From: Pseudomonadota bacterium
Lineage (GTDB): Bacteria; Pseudomonadota; Gammaproteobacteria; Pseudomonadales; Moraxellaceae
Length of the DNA stretch: 64,000 bases
Direction: 5' to 3'
Assembly (NCBI GenBank): GCA_021804565.1
Contig: JAJZHK010000002.1
Span: 1-64,000 of the forward strand
The translations under genes and the position numbers were made by a program. The notes beneath the pieces were generated by a model. It was not told the DNA's origin. It searched no databases and saw only the letters and a program-made list of their open reading frames with translations. This document shows positions 28,024-38,258 of this stretch, one piece after another (position 1 is the first letter of the stretch; each line of letters opens with the position of its first letter).

Positions 28024-31000
28024 GAAGACTCTCCCGGGCCGCTGATCAGTTGAAAACCGGCCTCCCACTCCAGCATGGGTGCAAAGAGCTCCTGCGCGTA
28101 ACGCATAAATTCACCATTGGCACAAAGACTGGCGAAGTCAGGGTAAAGGCGTTGCAAGCCAGGTTCCTGACCCTCCCCCGGGGATTGAAAGGAGCCTTCA
28201 TAGCACAGCCGGGCTTTTTTACCGGGATCCTCCACCTCGCGCACCCAGACCAGCGCTGTGCGCGCAGCCCACGGCAAGGGTCGGCTGCGACTTTCCCGCC
28301 AGGCGGCGAACAGGGTGGCGAGATAGGCGGTGCAGCTCGCCGTATCGTCGATGGCGGGAATACGCACACTGACATCACGACCTATGAGCAGGGCCGACAC
28401 CGGCGTCCGCTGTGCCGCTGCCAGCACCTGAATCAGCCAGATTTGAAAAAATTTGTCCAAACGCCATGCGCCATTGCGGTCCTGCAGCGCTGAAGCGCTC
28501 ATCTGCACAAAAACGTCCTCGCGGCAGGATACCTCGACATCGATCGAGCCCCCCTGCCAGGCATGGTGCAAGCTGCGTATCTTCTCGGGTCCTTGAGCGT
28601 AGGCCCAGGCCGTTTGCAGCATACGGCTTGCCGTTTGCAGTTCCTGCTGCAGGTATTCCTGGCCGGCCTCGGCCCAGGGCAGGCTGCCCTGCAATAAAAT
28701 GCGCCCGGCACGCTGCGCCAGCACAGTTTCGATGGCCGCAGGCGCCGGCATGAAGGTCAGGCTATCGGCGAGCAGTTCGTTGAGGAGCTGGTACCGATCG
28801 AAGTTGTCGAGGACGAATTTTTCATCATCGGCGACCACCGTGTGGATGTTCTCGCGCTGATCGATGTGCAGGACTTCGCGCAGGTAGGTGCGCACGGGAT
28901 TTTTCAACAAAGCCTGCAATTGCAACAGATCGACGCTGGCCGCTGCAGCGGCAGCCGGCGCGATGCTGGCTGTCGGCTCGGGCGGGGGCAGGTACAACTG
29001 ACGCCACTCATAGGCATAGCTTGTCTCCCCACCGACGCTAAAGTATTTGCGGCTAAAAGGCTGCAGAGGATGGCGGTGTGTCAGCTGTTCGCAGACATCG
29101 CCTCCCGCCTCGCCCTGCCAGCCCTGTCGCAGGTAGTCACGCAACTGGGTGATCAGCAGGGACGGTGGACTGACCGTTCCCAGGGGCGCACTCCAGCTCA
29201 GGTAAAAACGCTCGCGAGCGCACATCAGGGCCTCGAGCAGGAGATAGCGGTCGTCAGCAAGACGCGATCGATCGCCGGGACGCTGCTGTCCTGGCCCGGC
29301 CATGAGATCCTGATCCTGGCGCTGCAGAGGGCGCGGATAGGCCTGCTCATTCATGCCGAGCAGACACACCACCTTGAAGGGCACCGAGCGCAAGGGCATG
29401 AAGTTGCAAAAGGTGACCCCGCCACTGAGAAAGCGCTGCTGGCCTTCGTTTTCCTGCAAACCGGACCACCAGGCCTCGGCCAGCAAAGGCAGTGACAGAG
29501 CCTGCTCATAGCGGGCACGGTGCAGTTGCGTACAGGCAAAATCGAGGGCTGCAAGCATCTGCTGCAAGAGCGCGTGCTCACTGTCCTCCTCGGCCTGCAG
29601 CAGATCCCCTAAGAGCTGCTGCGCCTGGATGCGCCAAGCATCGATGTCATGAGCGACGCGGGCAAATCGCCACCAGGCGCGCAGTATATCCAAAAGGCGG
29701 GCCAGTCCACCGACGGCTGCAGCTTCCAGACCGGCGACTTCGGCGTAAGGAGCCCGACCCGCATAGATCGGCCCATCACCTTGTGCATAGCCGAGAAGCA
29801 TGCGCTGCAAGGCAAAGTCCCAGCTATTTTGCTCACCACCCGCACCGAGTCCCAGGCTCTCGCGATGTTCAGCGTCGAAACCCCAGCGCAGGCCAGCCTC
29901 CTGCAACCAGACCAGGAGCTGGTCTTTTTCGCTGACGGATAACTGCAAGGCGCGCGCGATGGCAGGCACATCGAGCAGATCACACAACTCACTGGCCGTC
30001 CAGCGCCGCTGGCCGACGCTGAGCAGCATGTCCAGAGCAAGCAGCATGGGCTGGCTGTATCGAACCGGTAGATCGGCAATCGCAAAGGGAATATGACGGG
30101 CATCGTCCTCGGGATAGAGATTGAACACGGCATGGATGGCCGCCGCCATGGCACTGATGTCCGGACTCATCACGATGATATCGCGTGGCTGCAGGGTGCC
30201 GCTTTCCAGCAGTTGGAGCAAATGGTCATGCAAAACTTCAACTTCACGCAGGCTGTGTTCGGCGGTATGAAAACTCAGGCTGCGATCATCGGCCGCCACC
30301 TTGACGCCCGCATGCTCGCTGAGCGGACGCATATCGCGTATCGCCGCCTGCACCTGCTGCAAAAGGCTCTGCCCCGGCGCCTCATCGAACAGGGACAGGC
30401 GGACCACTTCACCGTCCTGCAGCGACAGAAGCTCTTCGGCGTGATCGAGCTGGCGCATGAAGTCACGGCCAAATCGGCCCCAGGCCATGAGCAAGGGATG
30501 GGCGTGCTGATGCATCTGCGCCAAAGGGACATCGGCCAGAGGACTCTTCTTGCGCAAGGAAGCCCATAGCTCGCGACCATCGATGATATCCGCCCAATGG
30601 TAACGACAGGGGTTGAAAGCCGCGATCACCACCGGAATGTGCCGGGACAGGGCCTGCAACACATCGAGCAGATCGGGCGCCAGCGCATTGGCGGCAAAAA
30701 AAGAAACACGGGCATGATCGAGCTTGGGCGGATGCGAAGCTGCGCTCAGGGCCTGGATCGCCTGGCGATGGATCTGCGGACGCAAGGAGCTCTGTTCCGT
30801 GCTTGCCAGATCATCCACCAGAAGTCGCCACAGCCGGGCCTGCCAGCCCTGCTCCACGCTCAAAGGCCGGGCCTGGCCGCGCGCATCGCGCAGCACATCT
30901 CGCCCCTCCTGCCAGTCCAACAACCAATCCGCACGATAGATCTGGTATTGATCAAACAGATCGGCGATGCGCTGGGCCAGATGCCAGGCATCGAGATCAC

Positions 31001-31373
31001 TGCCCTGCGCCAGGATGTTTCGCAACAGGGCGTCGCCTTCATCGGGCAGACCGTCCTGAAACAAACGCAACAGACGCCAGCTCATCTGTAGTTTGTTCAG
31101 GGGCGGCTCAACACACAGCCTGAGCTCAGGCAAGACCCGGGCGTAGACCTGCCAGGCAAAGCGGGCTGGCAAGTCCAGGCGCGTATGCGCATAAATACCC
31201 TGCTGTCGCGCCCGATGCTGCTTGAACCAGGAACCGACCCCATGCGAGGGAACGAGAACAAGCTCTTCCTGCAGGGGCGGCAAAGGATTTTCCGCCTGCC
31301 ATTGCCACAAGGCCTGTGCCAGATCCTCCAGTCGATGGCTCTGCAATACGAACAACTGTGGTGATGAACTCAC
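28020..31373 (-). CDS. recC: Exodeoxyribonuclease V gamma subunit RecC
   Basis: 1117 aa. RecC holds RecB and RecD together and scans the unwound strand for Chi. The N-terminus LFVLQSHRLEDLAQAL and LVPSHGVGSWFKQH are typical, as are the QVYARVLPEL region, EREVLHD-like segment (REVEVLHDHLLQLLESG) and VKVVCLLGMNE-type motif (FKVVCLLGMNEQAYP). The start is a GTG at 31373 with AGGGAAGG just upstream; the family-like sequence begins there. First gene of the recC-recB-recD-rmuC operon; no obvious strong promoter hexamers were recognised upstream. Confidence 0.95.
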   Translation of the reverse strand: MSSSPQLFVLQSHRLEDLAQALWQWQAENPLPPLQEELVLVPSHGVGSWFKQHRARQQGIYAHTRLDLPARFAWQVYARVLPELRLCVEPPLNKLQMSWRLLRLFQDGLPDEGDALLRNILAQGSDLDAWHLAQRIADLFDQYQIYRADWLLDWQEGRDVLRDARGQARPLSVEQGWQARLWRLLVDDLASTEQSSLRPQIHRQAIQALSAASHPPKLDHARVSFFAANALAPDLLDVLQALSRHIPVVIAAFNPCRYHWADIIDGRELWASLRKKSPLADVPLAQMHQHAHPLLMAWGRFGRDFMRQLDHAEELLSLQDGEVVRLSLFDEAPGQSLLQQVQAAIRDMRPLSEHAGVKVAADDRSLSFHTAEHSLREVEVLHDHLLQLLESGTLQPRDIIVMSPDISAMAAAIHAVFNLYPEDDARHIPFAIADLPVRYSQPMLLALDMLLSVGQRRWTASELCDLLDVPAIARALQLSVSEKDQLLVWLQEAGLRWGFDAEHRESLGLGAGGEQNSWDFALQRMLLGYAQGDGPIYAGRAPYAEVAGLEAAAVGGLARLLDILRAWWRFARVAHDIDAWRIQAQQLLGDLLQAEEDSEHALLQQMLAALDFACTQLHRARYEQALSLPLLAEAWWSGLQENEGQQRFLSGGVTFCNFMPLRSVPFKVVCLLGMNEQAYPRPLQRQDQDLMAGPGQQRPGDRSRLADDRYLLLEALMCARERFYLSWSAPLGTVSPPSLLITQLRDYLRQGWQGEAGGDVCEQLTHRHPLQPFSRKYFSVGGETSYAYEWRQLYLPPPEPTASIAPAAAAAASVDLLQLQALLKNPVRTYLREVLHIDQRENIHTVVADDEKFVLDNFDRYQLLNELLADSLTFMPAPAAIETVLAQRAGRILLQGSLPWAEAGQEYLQQELQTASRMLQTAWAYAQGPEKIRSLHHAWQGGSIDVEVSCREDVFVQMSASALQDRNGAWRLDKFFQIWLIQVLAAAQRTPVSALLIGRDVSVRIPAIDDTASCTAYLATLFAAWRESRSRPLPWAARTALVWVREVEDPGKKARLCYEGSFQSPGEGQEPGLQRLYPDFASLCANGEFMRYAQELFAPMLEWEAGFQLISGPGESS

Positions 31374-31444
31374 GAAGCCTTCCCTATGACATCCTGGCTG
31401 TATGCCTGTGCATTGTGCCACAAGCCACAACCATCATAGGTCGC

Positions 31445-31666
31445 TCAGTGACGTTCATACCAGCGGTGATCGCTGACCGCGCGTAAGGCCTGCTGTGCTT
31501 CCTGGCAGCCACCGTCCTGCTCACGTAGCGGTCGACGCTGCTCGCCCTCATGCACATAAAGCTGCAACATGGCGCCGCTGTCGTCATACTCGATACGCGC
31601 ACGCAGGCCCATGGCCTGCAACTTCCTATTGGCGTCGATCGCCATCACCTTCTGCTCTCTGGACAT
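31445..31666 (-). CDS. Small conserved-looking hypothetical protein
   Basis: 73 aa, soluble, mixed charge, ending in a basic HRWYERH. The ATG at 31666 has a GAGGGTAAG ribosome site about 8 bp upstream and is preferred over an ATG ten codons earlier. Predicted alternating strands around LRARIEYDD and MLQLYVHEG suggest a small alpha/beta domain. Family not recognised. It lies 70 bp upstream of recC on the same strand and diverges from the lipase gene, so it could be the leader gene of the recCBD transcript or stand alone. Confidence 0.55.
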   Translation of the reverse strand: MSREQKVMAIDANRKLQAMGLRARIEYDDSGAMLQLYVHEGEQRRPLREQDGGCQEAQQALRAVSDHRWYERH

Positions 31667-31993
31667 GAGCTTACCCTCAAAACAGATCCATTCCATTGTC
31701 GATACCCGGCCCAGTCAGGACTTGATCTATATCAAAAGCGTTACTCAATCCCCGGCAGCTGTTTCTTTGGGTAACAACTTGGGCAGCCGGCGATAGGGCT
31801 GCGCTCCCGAGGCCGTCGCCCAGACGGCTTCGCTTCCCCATGAACAGACCGCTTGCGACGCGCCTATAGACCGATCCTGTCAAGCGGGCATCCTGGCCAT
31901 CCCTGTGGCCACCCTGCGGCATCACTCCTGCATATCACCCACACCGAAGCCGCAGGCTTGAGGTTAATAAAAAACTATGACAAGGAAAAAACC

Positions 31994-32902
31994 ATGATAA
32001 AAAAATGGATGCTTGGCCTGCTAGGGATGGTCAGCTTGAGCGCCAGCGCCGACACCTATACACAAACCCGCTATCCGATCGTGCTTGTACCCGGGGTCCT
32101 GGGTTTTCAGCAGGTCTTTGGCATCGACTACTTTTATGACATACCACAGGCTCTGAGTGGCGGTGGGGCCCAGGTTTTTGAAACCTCAGCTTCTGCGCTC
32201 AACAGCACGACTGCACGAGGTGAAGAACTGCTGTCGCAGGTCGAGGATATTCTGGCGGTCACCGGTGCCAGCAAGGTCAACCTCATCGGCCACAGCCACG
32301 GTGGCGTCTCTGCGCGCTATGTCGCCGGCGTCTTGCCGCAGGCGGTGGCTTCCGTCACCACCATAGGTTCTCCGAATGCGGGCACCCCGGTGGCCGACGT
32401 TTTACTGGGGGTGACGCAGGTGCCGGGACTCGGCCAGCTGGCCCTCTCCATCACCGACGCCCTGGCTTCATTTTTTGATATCGCCGCAGGCACCCAGTAT
32501 GCAGAGAGCGCTCAAGCCGAGCTGATGTCGATGAGCACCGCCGGTCAAGCCAGCTTCAATGCTCAGTTCCCGGCCGGTATGCCGAGCACCCCCTGTGGGC
32601 AGGGCGCAGGATCGGCCCAGGGCCAGCTCTACTTCTCGATGAGCGGCACCGGTGTCTGGACCAATTTCCTCGATCCTACCGATCTGCTTTTTGGTGCCAC
32701 CTCCCTGGCCTTTGCCGGCGCCGCCAACGATGGCCTGACCGGACGCTGTAGCAGCCATTTTGGTCTCGTCCTGCGTGATGACTATCCGTGGAATCACGGC
32801 GATGAGATCAACCAGTTCATAGGGCTCATCGGCTGGTTTGCCCCCGACCCTGTCAGTGTTTACAGGACCCAGGCCAACCGTCTGAAAAACCAAGGGGTGT
32901 AA
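31994..32902 (+). CDS. Secreted triacylglycerol lipase, family I.1 (Pseudomonas type)
   Basis: 302 aa. The signal peptide is MIKKWMLGLLGMVSLSASA with likely cleavage near residue 19. The mature enzyme starts with YPIVLVPGVLGF (oxyanion region) and has the nucleophile elbow GHSHGG with Ser101, catalytic Asp246 in NDGLTG and His268 in WNHGDEIN. Cys201 and Cys252 correspond to the conserved disulfide of the family. Such lipases fold in the periplasm with a dedicated foldase (Lif) and leave by type II secretion. The foldase gene normally follows immediately; here a hairpin and an unrelated gene follow instead. The ATG at 31994 is set by the AAGGA site; the frame is open further upstream. Confidence 0.93.
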   Translation: MIKKWMLGLLGMVSLSASADTYTQTRYPIVLVPGVLGFQQVFGIDYFYDIPQALSGGGAQVFETSASALNSTTARGEELLSQVEDILAVTGASKVNLIGHSHGGVSARYVAGVLPQAVASVTTIGSPNAGTPVADVLLGVTQVPGLGQLALSITDALASFFDIAAGTQYAESAQAELMSMSTAGQASFNAQFPAGMPSTPCGQGAGSAQGQLYFSMSGTGVWTNFLDPTDLLFGATSLAFAGAANDGLTGRCSSHFGLVLRDDYPWNHGDEINQFIGLIGWFAPDPVSVYRTQANRLKNQGV

Positions 32903-32905
32903 AGA

Positions 32906-32945
32906 CTTGAGGGGGGGCAAGCCCAAGGCTGCCCCCCCCCTCAAG
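32906..32945 (+). terminator. Hairpin terminator candidate after lipase
   Basis: Starting 3 bp after the lipase stop, CTTGAGGGGGGGCA pairs with TGCCCCCCCCCTCAAG across a short loop (two extra C bulge). It is very stable and GC-rich but is not followed by a T-run, so it may act with Rho or in both directions. It separates the lipase from the leftward small gene and amidase. Confidence 0.55.
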
Positions 32946-32978
32946 ATGCGAAACCTGCCTGGGCGAGACGATGCATCG

Positions 32979-33107
32979 TCATCGTTCGATGACTTCGCTT
33001 TGGCGACTCCATTCGGTCTCCGCGATATCCAGGATGTCCTCGAGCTGATCACGCTGATCCGCATCCATCCACTCTTCCAGATACTCCTGACATTCCATCT
33101 TCTTCAT
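32979..33107 (-). CDS. Very small acidic protein, 42 aa (candidate)
   Basis: A short leftward frame with ATG at 33107 (alternative ATG at 33098, with AAAAAGGA 9 bp upstream) encodes an acidic, helix-prone peptide (EYLEEWMDADQRDQLEDIL in the middle). Composition is protein-like and the ribosome site is good for the second ATG. It lies 157 bp after the amidase on the same strand. Family not recognised; function unknown. Confidence 0.45.
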   Translation of the reverse strand: MKKMECQEYLEEWMDADQRDQLEDILDIAETEWSRQSEVIER

Positions 33108-33264
33108 TCCTTTTTCTAGCTTTCACCGCCTATTGAAGCGATAGCCTTTGACAGCTTGATGACAGTATCATCTCGGCCGTATGAAAAGCTGAGGACCGGG
33201 GCCTCAGCGACCCTGGCATACATCGGCTCAAGCAAACCCCAACGGGGCCCTCGCCGGCAAAACG

Positions 33265-34716
33265 CTAAGCCAGCGACTGCGTCCATGACTCGACGGACTG
33301 CGGATCGACCCAGCCCCCCCAGGCCTGTTCCAAGCGTGCCGCGACCGCCAGCCCAAGATGATCGCAGCCTGGCGCAGTGATGAGCTGCACACCGATAGGC
33401 AAGCCATCCAGCAAGCCCATCGGGCAAGCCGTGGCGGGAAGACGCAGGGCATTGTAGATGGCCGAGCGGACGAACTGGAAAGGCCTGAGCATGGCCCGAT
33501 AGTGCAGCGGTGCCTGGCGTGGGTAGGGAACATCGAGCAGCACACCATCATCGCCGAGCAGATCGGTGAGTTGCTGACGCAGCGCCTTGCCCTGTTCAAG
33601 CCAATAGCGCATACGCTCAGGCATGGCCTCAGGTACGCGCTCCAGGAGACTGAGCAGAATCAAAGGCAAGGTATGAGGTGAAGGATGCTGACGCAGCTGC
33701 CACAGTGCGCGCAAGCTCGAGCTGATCCGCCGATCACCGTACATCATCTCGGCAAAACTGGTGCTACCGGCCGAGCTGAGTGTGTGGGTCCAGATCTCAC
33801 GCGCCTGCGCCAAGCCTGGCAGGCTGCATTTTTGCAGGCGCGCACCCTGCTCCTGCAAGGCCTGGACAGCGCGCTGCAAAGCCAGGGACTGGGCACGATC
33901 AGCCTTGGGGGCGTAGTCCGAATCGAGGTGCAGGATACGCAGTTTTTTCACATCCACCGCCGCCACCCGCGCCGGTAAACCCGGATCGGCGGCGATCAGG
34001 CTCACCAGCAGGGGCAAATCGCTGGCACGCCGGCACAAAGGCCCCGTCGCCAGCATCTCCTGCGCGATGCCTTCGGGCCAGGGATATTGGCCGTCATTAG
34101 GGACCAGCCCTGGCGAGCCTTTGTGGCCAAAAACACCATTGAACAGTGCCGGCATACGTATGGAGCCACCGATGTCCGAGCCCAGACCAAACGGCGAAGC
34201 TCCAGAGCCGACGATGGCCCCTTCTCCACCTGAGGATCCGCCCGCTGTGCGTTCGCGGTCGTAGGCATTGTTGCTACGGCCATAAACAGGATTGAAGGAC
34301 TCCATCCACATGCACAATTCCGAGGTATTGCTCACCCCCAGGATGATCGCCCCGGCCTCACGCAAGCGTTTGACCACCGGTGCATCCTCGCTGCTGATGA
34401 CATGACGCCGGTGGATGGACCCGGCAGTCTGCGGCATACCGGCAACCGCCAGACTTTCCTTGATCGTACAAGGCACACCCCACAAAGGTGGCAGGGTATC
34501 GATCTCGTCATTTTCACGACGCGTCTGCAGTTGGGCATCACATATGTCGGCCTGCTGGCGTGCAGCGGCGTAACGATCGACGACGATGGCATTGATGCCA
34601 GCTTGAACCTGCTCGGAACGTCTGATGTGGGCATCGACAACAGCACGGGAACTGAAGCGGCCATGACGTATACCCGCGGCCAAATCCTCAGCGGAGAGTG
34701 CAATCAAATCATCCAT
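33265..34716 (-). CDS. Amidase signature family hydrolase
   Basis: 483 aa. The amidase-signature Ser-cisSer-Lys triad is complete: Lys in WGVPCTIKESLAV, the cis-Ser and Ser nucleophile in the GGSSGGEGAIVGSG / GLGSDIGGSIRMPA blocks, followed by FGHKGSPGLVP. Members hydrolyse aliphatic or aromatic amides; the closest look is to fatty-acid-amide-hydrolase-like or generic 'amidase' proteins rather than GatA, because no gatC/gatB genes are nearby. No signal peptide. Divergent from infA with a 188-bp shared upstream region. Confidence 0.92.
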   Translation of the reverse strand: MDDLIALSAEDLAAGIRHGRFSSRAVVDAHIRRSEQVQAGINAIVVDRYAAARQQADICDAQLQTRRENDEIDTLPPLWGVPCTIKESLAVAGMPQTAGSIHRRHVISSEDAPVVKRLREAGAIILGVSNTSELCMWMESFNPVYGRSNNAYDRERTAGGSSGGEGAIVGSGASPFGLGSDIGGSIRMPALFNGVFGHKGSPGLVPNDGQYPWPEGIAQEMLATGPLCRRASDLPLLVSLIAADPGLPARVAAVDVKKLRILHLDSDYAPKADRAQSLALQRAVQALQEQGARLQKCSLPGLAQAREIWTHTLSSAGSTSFAEMMYGDRRISSSLRALWQLRQHPSPHTLPLILLSLLERVPEAMPERMRYWLEQGKALRQQLTDLLGDDGVLLDVPYPRQAPLHYRAMLRPFQFVRSAIYNALRLPATACPMGLLDGLPIGVQLITAPGCDHLGLAVAARLEQAWGGWVDPQSVESWTQSLA

Positions 34717-34904
34717 GAAGGTCTATCTCTGAGCATGGGTTGGACTACCTTAGCAGTTCCTCCAGGGGATCTGCAGTCTCTGCGGGCTAAATTTATCGTA
34801 TACAATCGACGAAATGCAGGCAGAATACCGTGAAAAGCTTTGCTCGCCGGGAAAATTGAGGCAGAATCAGCGCCTCACAAAAGCGCCGTGGAGGCCGCGA
34901 CTGC

Positions 34905-35123
34905 ATGTCCAAAGAAGATACCCTTGAAATTGATGGCACCGTCATCGAAACCCTGCCCAATACGATGTTCCGTGTTCAGCTGGAAAATGGTCACATCGTC
35001 ACGGCCCATATTTCGGGCAAGATGCGCAAACACTATATACGCATCCTGACCGGCGACCAGGTCAAGGTTGAAATGACGCCTTATGATCTGAGCAAGGCTC
35101 GCATCACTTATCGTGTGCGCTGA
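34905..35123 (+). CDS. infA: Translation initiation factor IF-1
   Basis: 72 aa, the standard size. The OB-fold sequence [39 protein letters not shown], and [18 protein letters not shown] is unmistakable. IF-1 binds the 30S A site and assists initiation. A TACAAT hexamer at 34801-34806 is a candidate -10. It converges on clpA; a hairpin spans the intergenic gap. Proximity of infA to clpA/clpS/cspD is as in many gammaproteobacteria. Confidence 0.98.
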   Translation: MSKEDTLEIDGTVIETLPNTMFRVQLENGHIVTAHISGKMRKHYIRILTGDQVKVEMTPYDLSKARITYRVR

Positions 35124-35160
35124 ACCGGACAGGCCAAGCACGCTGGCCTGCTACCGGTTC
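35122..35160. terminator. Bidirectional hairpin between infA and clpA
   Basis: GAACCGG (35122-35128) pairs with CCGGTTC (35154-35160), with an inner AGGCCA / TGGCCT stem. It fills the convergent gap between infA and clpA and could terminate both. No T-run is seen. Confidence 0.6.
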
Positions 35161-35173
35161 GGTGACATCCCAC

Positions 35174-37435
35174 TCAAGCCGTCTCGCTCTCTTCGACCGT
35201 CAAATCCAGGTGTTCGCCTTTGACGCCGACATGGACACGTCCACCGTGCTCTGCCAGCTCGCCGAAGAGAATCTTTTCCGCCAGGGACTTTTTCAGCTCT
35301 TCCTGAATCAGGCGAGCCATAGGTCGGGCCCCCATCTTGGCATCATAGCCATGTTCGGCCAGCCAGGCGCGTGCCTCCTCATCAACCTCCAGCAGGACCC
35401 GCTTGTCGTCCAGTTGAGCCTGTAGCTCGACGATGAACTTGTCGACCACGCTGGCGATGACATCCGGGGTCAAGGGCTGGAACTGGATGATGGCGTCCAG
35501 GCGGTTGCGAAACTCCGGCGTGAACATCTTGCGCAGAATTTCCATGCCGTCGCTGGAATGGTCCTGTTGCGCGAAGCCCATCGAAGCACGGCTGATCAAC
35601 TCGGCACCGGCGTTGCTGGTCATCACCAAAATCACATTGCGGAAATCGGACTTGCGGCCGTTGTTGTCCGTCAGCGTGCCATGGTCCATGATCTGCAAAA
35701 GCAGGTTGTAGACCTCCGGATGTGCTTTTTCGATCTCGTCGAGCAAGAGCACAGCGTGCGGATGCTTGACGATGGCCTCGGTCAGCAAGCCGCCCTGATC
35801 ATAACCGACATAGCCTGGCGGAGCACCGATAAGCCGTGACACGGTATGGCGCTCCATGTACTCGGACATGTCAAAACGGATCAGCTCGATGCCTAAAGAC
35901 TTCGCCAGCTGACGGGTGACTTCGGTCTTGCCGACACCGGTGGGGCCGGCAAAAAGGAAGCTGCCTATAGGCTTTTCCGGTGACTTCAGGCCGGCCCGTG
36001 ACAGCTTGATCGCCGAGGCCAGTGCCGTGATCGCCTCATCCTGACCAAAAACCGTCATACGCAGATCGCGCTCGAGGTTGCGCAGAGCTTCTTTGTCATT
36101 TGCCGAGACCGATTTGGGCGGTATCCGGGCGATGCGGGCGACGACATCCTCGATGTCTGCCACACCGATGATTTTCTTACGCTTGCTGGCCTGTTGCATA
36201 CGCTGAAATGCGCCGGCCTCATCGATCACATCGATCGCCTTGTCGGGCAAGAAGCGTTCATTGATGTAGCGCTCAGAGAGCTCAGCGGCCACCTGCAAGG
36301 CCTTGTCAGCGTAGCGCACCCCATGGTGCTCCTCGAAGCGACTTTTCAGACCTTTGAGGATCTGATAGGTCTCTTCGACGGAAGGCTCAGCGACATCGAT
36401 CTTCTGGAAGCGGCGAGCCAAGGCGCGATCCTTTTCAAAGACACCACGATACTCCTGATACGTCGTCGAGCCCATGCACTTCATCTGACCGGAGGCCAGC
36501 AAAGGCTTGATCAGGTTCGAAGCATCCATGACACCGCCGGAGGCCGCCCCCGCCCCGATGATGGTGTGGATCTCATCGATAAAGAGGATGGCACCTTCTT
36601 TCTTCTTCAACTCCGACAAAAGGCCTTTGAAACGCTTCTCAAAATCGCCACGGTACTTGGTGCCGGCCAGCAGCGCGCCCAGATCGAGCGCATAAACCGT
36701 CGATTGAGCGATAGCCTCAGGCACCTTGCCTTCGACGATCAACCAGGCCAGGCCCTCGGCGATCGCCGTTTTGCCGACACCCGGCTCACCGACCAGGAGT
36801 GGATTATTCTTACGCCGCCGGCACAAGACCTGGATCGCACGCTCGACCTCGGCCTCACGGCCAACGAGCGGATCGATACGCCCCTGCCGGGCCTGTTCAT
36901 TGAGGTTGCTGGTATAGGCGTCCAGCTGTGATGGAGCCGGCGCTTCGCCCATGGCCTCTTCATCTTGAGGATCCTGGGGGTCTTGCGACTGGGGATCATT
37001 GACCTTGGCGATACCGTGCGAAATAAAGTTGACGATATCGATGCGCGCCACCGACTGTTGCTTGAGGAAGTAGACCGCCTGCGACTCCTGCTCAGAAAAT
37101 ATGGCCACCAGAACATTCGCCCCGGTCACCTCTTTCTTGCTCGAAGACTGCACATGGAACACCGCACGCTGCAACACCCGCTGAAAGCCCAGGGTCGGCT
37201 GGGTTTCTTTGTGGGTATCGTGCACCGGGATCAGCGGGGTGGTCTCCTCGATGAAATGGGCAAGTTCCTTGCGTAACACGCTCAGATCGGCACCGCAGGC
37301 TTTGAGCACCTGCATGGCCGCCTCATTATCGAGCAGCGCCAGCAGGAGATGCTCGACGGTCATGAACTCATGACGCTTGGCCCGTGCATCGCGAAACGCG
37401 AGATTCAGGGTCAGTTCCAAATCCTTGCTGAGCAT
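35174..37435 (-). CDS. clpA: ATP-dependent Clp protease ATP-binding subunit ClpA
   Basis: 753 aa AAA+ unfoldase that feeds substrates into ClpP. An N-terminal Clp-N domain ([13 protein letters not shown]) is followed by AAA-1 with [15 protein letters not shown] and AAA-2 with [17 protein letters not shown], and the C-terminal D2-small domain. The ATG at 37435 has GAGGTAG upstream and matches the family start; the frame is open a further 12 codons. It lies 14 bp after clpS, forming the classic adaptor-unfoldase operon. Confidence 0.97.
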   Translation of the reverse strand: MLSKDLELTLNLAFRDARAKRHEFMTVEHLLLALLDNEAAMQVLKACGADLSVLRKELAHFIEETTPLIPVHDTHKETQPTLGFQRVLQRAVFHVQSSSKKEVTGANVLVAIFSEQESQAVYFLKQQSVARIDIVNFISHGIAKVNDPQSQDPQDPQDEEAMGEAPAPSQLDAYTSNLNEQARQGRIDPLVGREAEVERAIQVLCRRRKNNPLLVGEPGVGKTAIAEGLAWLIVEGKVPEAIAQSTVYALDLGALLAGTKYRGDFEKRFKGLLSELKKKEGAILFIDEIHTIIGAGAASGGVMDASNLIKPLLASGQMKCMGSTTYQEYRGVFEKDRALARRFQKIDVAEPSVEETYQILKGLKSRFEEHHGVRYADKALQVAAELSERYINERFLPDKAIDVIDEAGAFQRMQQASKRKKIIGVADIEDVVARIARIPPKSVSANDKEALRNLERDLRMTVFGQDEAITALASAIKLSRAGLKSPEKPIGSFLFAGPTGVGKTEVTRQLAKSLGIELIRFDMSEYMERHTVSRLIGAPPGYVGYDQGGLLTEAIVKHPHAVLLLDEIEKAHPEVYNLLLQIMDHGTLTDNNGRKSDFRNVILVMTSNAGAELISRASMGFAQQDHSSDGMEILRKMFTPEFRNRLDAIIQFQPLTPDVIASVVDKFIVELQAQLDDKRVLLEVDEEARAWLAEHGYDAKMGARPMARLIQEELKKSLAEKILFGELAEHGGRVHVGVKGEHLDLTVEESETA

Positions 37436-37449
37436 GATTGCTACCTCAT

Positions 37450-37812
37450 TCAAGCCAACTCGACCCGACACATCAGCGGGTGCTCATGACGTTGTGAAAA
37501 TTCTACGACCTGGATCGCCTTGGTTTCGGCGACATCGCGCGTATAACGCCCGACGCCCGCCTTGCCCTGTGTATGCACTTCCAGCATGATCCGTGTCGCC
37601 GCATCCCTCCCTAGGCTAAAAAACGACTCCAACACCAGAATGACAAAATCCATAGGGGTGTAGTCGTCATTCAAGATCACCACCTGATACATCGAGGGCG
37701 GTGGCGTCGGCTCCTCCTGGCTGTGCACGTGCACATGCTCACGCGGCTGAACCTCCTGCCCCGCCCTTATCTTCCATACTAGTCGAGTTTGTGCAGCTAT
37801 GCCTGTTCGCAT
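37450..37812 (-). CDS. clpS: ClpS adaptor protein
   Basis: 120 aa adaptor delivering N-degron substrates to ClpAP. The core [17 protein letters not shown] and [10 protein letters not shown] with EHPLMC at the end are diagnostic. The N-terminal tail is about 15 residues longer than in E. coli and carries [14 protein letters not shown], so the true start might be slightly downstream. Directly upstream of clpA on the same strand and divergent from cspD, the conserved arrangement. Confidence 0.95.
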   Translation of the reverse strand: MRTGIAAQTRLVWKIRAGQEVQPREHVHVHSQEEPTPPPSMYQVVILNDDYTPMDFVILVLESFFSLGRDAATRIMLEVHTQGKAGVGRYTRDVAETKAIQVVEFSQRHEHPLMCRVELA

Positions 37813-38023
37813 GCGTCCTCATACCCCCGATTGAGCTTTGCGCAAAGCATCAAGCTTGCCCCCTGTCTACAGATAGATTGGGGGCTTGACAGCCTGATTG
37901 CAATGGCAGAAATTGTGTCATCATAGCGAAATAATTATAAAAACACGTCACCCAGCCAAGAAGGATGGCCCCGTATCGGGCCTCCTCTATCAAAAATAAA
38001 GGCCAAGACGCTAGAGGTAAGAC

Positions 38024-38251
38024 ATGACACAAGGAAAGGTCAAGTGGTTCAACAATGCCAAGGGCTATGGTTTTGTCCGCGCCGATGATGCCGATGAGGA
38101 CTTTTTCGTGCATCACTCCTACATCCTCATGTCCGGCTACCGCAGCCTGCGTGCCGGCGAGCGCGTCGAATTCGAGATCGAAACACGCTCGCAAGGACGT
38201 CATGCCATACATTTACGGCCCCTGGAGCGACTTGACACCCCCTTGGCATGA
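38024..38251 (+). CDS. cspD: Cold-shock-domain protein CspD
   Basis: 75 aa. RNA/ssDNA-binding cold shock domain with RNP-1-like KGYGFVRADD and RNP-2-like DFFVHHSYI, and the KVKWFNNAKG opening. The C-terminal extension and position opposite clpS identify it as CspD, a replication inhibitor in stationary phase. A perfect -35 hexamer TTGACA lies at 37886-37891 with a weak -10 (GAAATT) 17 bp on. A GGTAAG site precedes the ATG. Confidence 0.9.
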   Translation: MTQGKVKWFNNAKGYGFVRADDADEDFFVHHSYILMSGYRSLRAGERVEFEIETRSQGRHAIHLRPLERLDTPLA

Positions 38252-38258
38252 ACTGGGC

